64,000 nucleotides of DNA, from NCBI RefSeq assembly GCF_022539315.1, contig NC_066313.1, positions 36,555,059-36,619,058 of the forward strand, written 5' to 3'. The DNA comes from Serinus canaria. Lineage: Eukaryota; Chordata; Aves; Passeriformes; Fringillidae. Made by a program: the position numbers and the translations under genes. This document shows positions 61,849 to 64,000 of this stretch, one piece after another. The notes beneath the pieces are model-generated. The model was given only the letters and a program-made list of their open reading frames with translations. It did not search any database and was not told the DNA's origin. Position 1 is the first letter of the stretch, and the number at the start of each line of letters is the position of its first letter.

Positions 61849-64000
61849 GTAAGTTTTGGCTGCATTACTGGATCGTCACCTCTAGAATACTTGAGCCCAA
61901 AAATTTGCTGGTGAGCTGTGCAGGTTTGCCCTTTTGTGGATCCTAAGGCACAGAAAGGATGATTTGATCAGTTTGCATCTACCCTTCATGCCACAATCAA
62001 TGGGACTCCACAGTCTACAAATGTGATAGTTCTTCTCCTTGGATATGTGCCAGACAGGATATCTAAAACTAGATGAGGTCAATGGTGAACAAGTCACAAG
62101 CACAATCCAATTTCTATTAATTCTTATCTCATATTGCACCTTCTTATCTCATATTGCTCAAGGAGTGGTTCTCCTCTGGATGCACTCCAGAATTATGACT
62201 CTTAGGATTTGTCATGATGGCCCTGCTGAATCTTTGGCTATAACCATCCACATGTTCTCAGCTGCATCACTCTCAGTTCTCTAATCCAGGCTAGCCATTG
62301 CCCTTGCTTTACTGTCAGGATTGTCAGTTTCAAAGGCAGCTTTTATCTGATTTCCCTAGAACATGTATAAAGCAGTGATAATCCTTATTAATTCTCATAA
62401 ATACATAAATGCTGAAATGGAGCATTTATGAAATTCTTCCTCTCATTTTGTCCAAGAACAAGGTCTTATAGTCTAAGTTTAATTATTGAATGTTAAATAT
62501 CATGTTCATTGGTAGGCAGCTTTTACAGTCAGTGACAAGAAGACCCTCTGGAGAGGTGATTCTGTCTCCACCAACCATTGAAGTCTAGAGTTTGAGTTAG
62601 AGACTAAGCTTGAGATGGCCCAGTTAAGGTGAGATGAATCCTATTCATAGCATCTACAGAGATAATGCCGTGGTCTCTGACTAAGTGCATTTTCAGCACT
62701 GAAAAGGAACATAGTTTTCTTGTTGCCTAAATTGCTTTGTTTCTACTACAACGCATCAAAAGAAACTCATGGGACATAATCCCTCTTTTGAAAATTGTGC
62801 TGAGAGAAAATTAGGTCAACATGTAAAACTCATCATACAATAAGATCAATGCAAAAGGCTTTATTAAATTGTTGTCTCTTGTTCCCAACCTTGTAACTCA
62901 ATAAATTCGCTGGGAGGCAAAACATAAAAAAGCAACTGGCTTGAGTTCAGCCTTGAAGTTATCTGCACAGATCCTAATGCCACTCATGTCAGAGATAACT
63001 CTCCAATGGAAGTGCAGCTCCCTGCTTGCCAAACTGTTGTGATTTCATTTATCAGTCCCTGGTAGCAGTGCCCTTCAGCACCGCACATTTGAGTGTATAG
63101 CAAAATCAACCCAAAACATACAATTCAGCAGCCTGGTGAGCTGGAACACCTCTGGGTCTTTGGAGAGAAACCTGACTCAAGATTTATCAATAATCTGTCT
63201 GCTCCTTCTTCTTTCCTTTTAGTTCTTGTGCCCTGGATTTCCATTACATCTATCTACAGGTATATACATGCAGAAATCCTGTAGGCATATATGCAGAGCC
63301 TGTAGCTTTATGCTGAGGGTAAATAATTTTTCACAGGTTGTGCATTGTCGAAGTGCGGCTTACTCTTGTGAAAATGCAGTGAATACAAATACTTACATTT
63401 AGAGATATCTGCAGATATTTGGGGGGTTTTTTCAGTGCTCTCAGGAAATACCCTCGCATTTTGCATTTGGCACTTCTCAGTCTCAGAGGACTCTTGACTC
63501 CAAGTCGATGTTTTCCTCATTGAGGACTGTTGCAGGATGAACCCAGTAGAATTGGATACTGTGGAAGCTATAGACTATTTTCTATTGCAGTTTGCAGCAA
63601 ATAGCTGTGCTCAGATGTAATACTGCTATTTTCACTTGTGTCTAAGTTTCTAAGATTTTCTTGGAGTACTAGAGACTGAGTGTGCTGAGAAAATATAGAC
63701 AATGCGTGCTAAAGTGTCAAAGACAATCTAAATCCACCCTTTGCATAGCAGCAGACAATGGCCCAAATCCTTTAAAAATAGCCTCTAACAAAGAACAATG
63801 TCATCCACTCTGGAGATGCTGACAGAGGCTCCTGTGCATTGCTATAAAATCAAAAAGAAACAATTACCAGGATCACATTTGTTTTGAATTTCTAAAGAGC
63901 CACAGCTCCAGCTCCCTCTGCCCACTAATTTAATTGATTTGTTGGTGCTTAATGAAAAGCAGAGTCTGAGTTTGTGCCACAGATGAATTCCATGATAAGG
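61849..64000 (+). other. Intron 8 of the ferroxidase gene, continuing past the window edge
   Basis: Donor GTAGATG|GTAAGTTTTG opens the intron. The next expected exon, which would encode a FVKPG...ETFTYKW type segment and the rest of domain 3, is not present before base 64000. Confidence 0.75.

Noticed and set aside
1..64000. A functional gene cluster or novel defence-type system
   Set aside because: The three genes are ordinary vertebrate families, each with its own promoter, and adjacency is explained by synteny. No CRISPR-like arrays, operons or clustered domains are present.

Overview
The window looks like nuclear DNA from a bird, or possibly another sauropsid. Three split genes with GT-AG introns have clear vertebrate protein homology. 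The interspersed repeats are CR1 LINE 3' ends, some closing with the diagnostic TATGATTC repeat, and there is one avian-style solo LTR that starts TGTCCTGGTTT. Every call comes from reading splice sites, reading frames and remembered family sequences; no search was run.

Layout. (1) About 3.6-11.1 kb, minus strand: a complete eight-coding-exon, 544-residue gene of the SLC5 sodium/solute symporter family. It is closest to the high-affinity choline transporter SLC5A7 but too divergent to be the one-to-one orthologue, so I call it an SLC5A7-like paralogue. One of its introns uses a GC donor. (2) About 18.5-28.7 kb, minus strand: a complete four-exon, 194-residue L6-type tetraspan membrane protein (TM4SF1/TM4SF4/TM4SF5 group) with a TATA box just upstream. 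(3) From 46.5 kb to beyond the right edge, plus strand: the first eight coding exons (about 500 residues, roughly the N-terminal 45%) of a multicopper ferroxidase of the ceruloplasmin/hephaestin family. Its sequence reads closest to hephaestin-like 1 (HEPHL1). It has a TATA box, a five-tract G-quadruplex motif and a small CpG-rich first exon.

The remainder is intergenic or intronic. 1-3.6 kb, 11.1-18.5 kb and 28.7-46.5 kb hold CR1 fragments, a GATA microsatellite, ancient MIR-like remnants, a 915-bp solo LTR with a perfect 5-bp target duplication, and an isolated hairpin near 33.3 kb. The single large introns at 19.6-25.0 kb and 46.8-55.2 kb are mostly unremarkable.

The three genes do not form a functional pathway. 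Their adjacency is synteny: in mammals the TM4SF18/TM4SF1/TM4SF4 cluster lies beside ceruloplasmin (human 3q24-25). This makes the HEPHL1-like character of the ferroxidase, and the choline-transporter paralogue, the most informative points in the window. I found no evidence for an undescribed multi-gene system.
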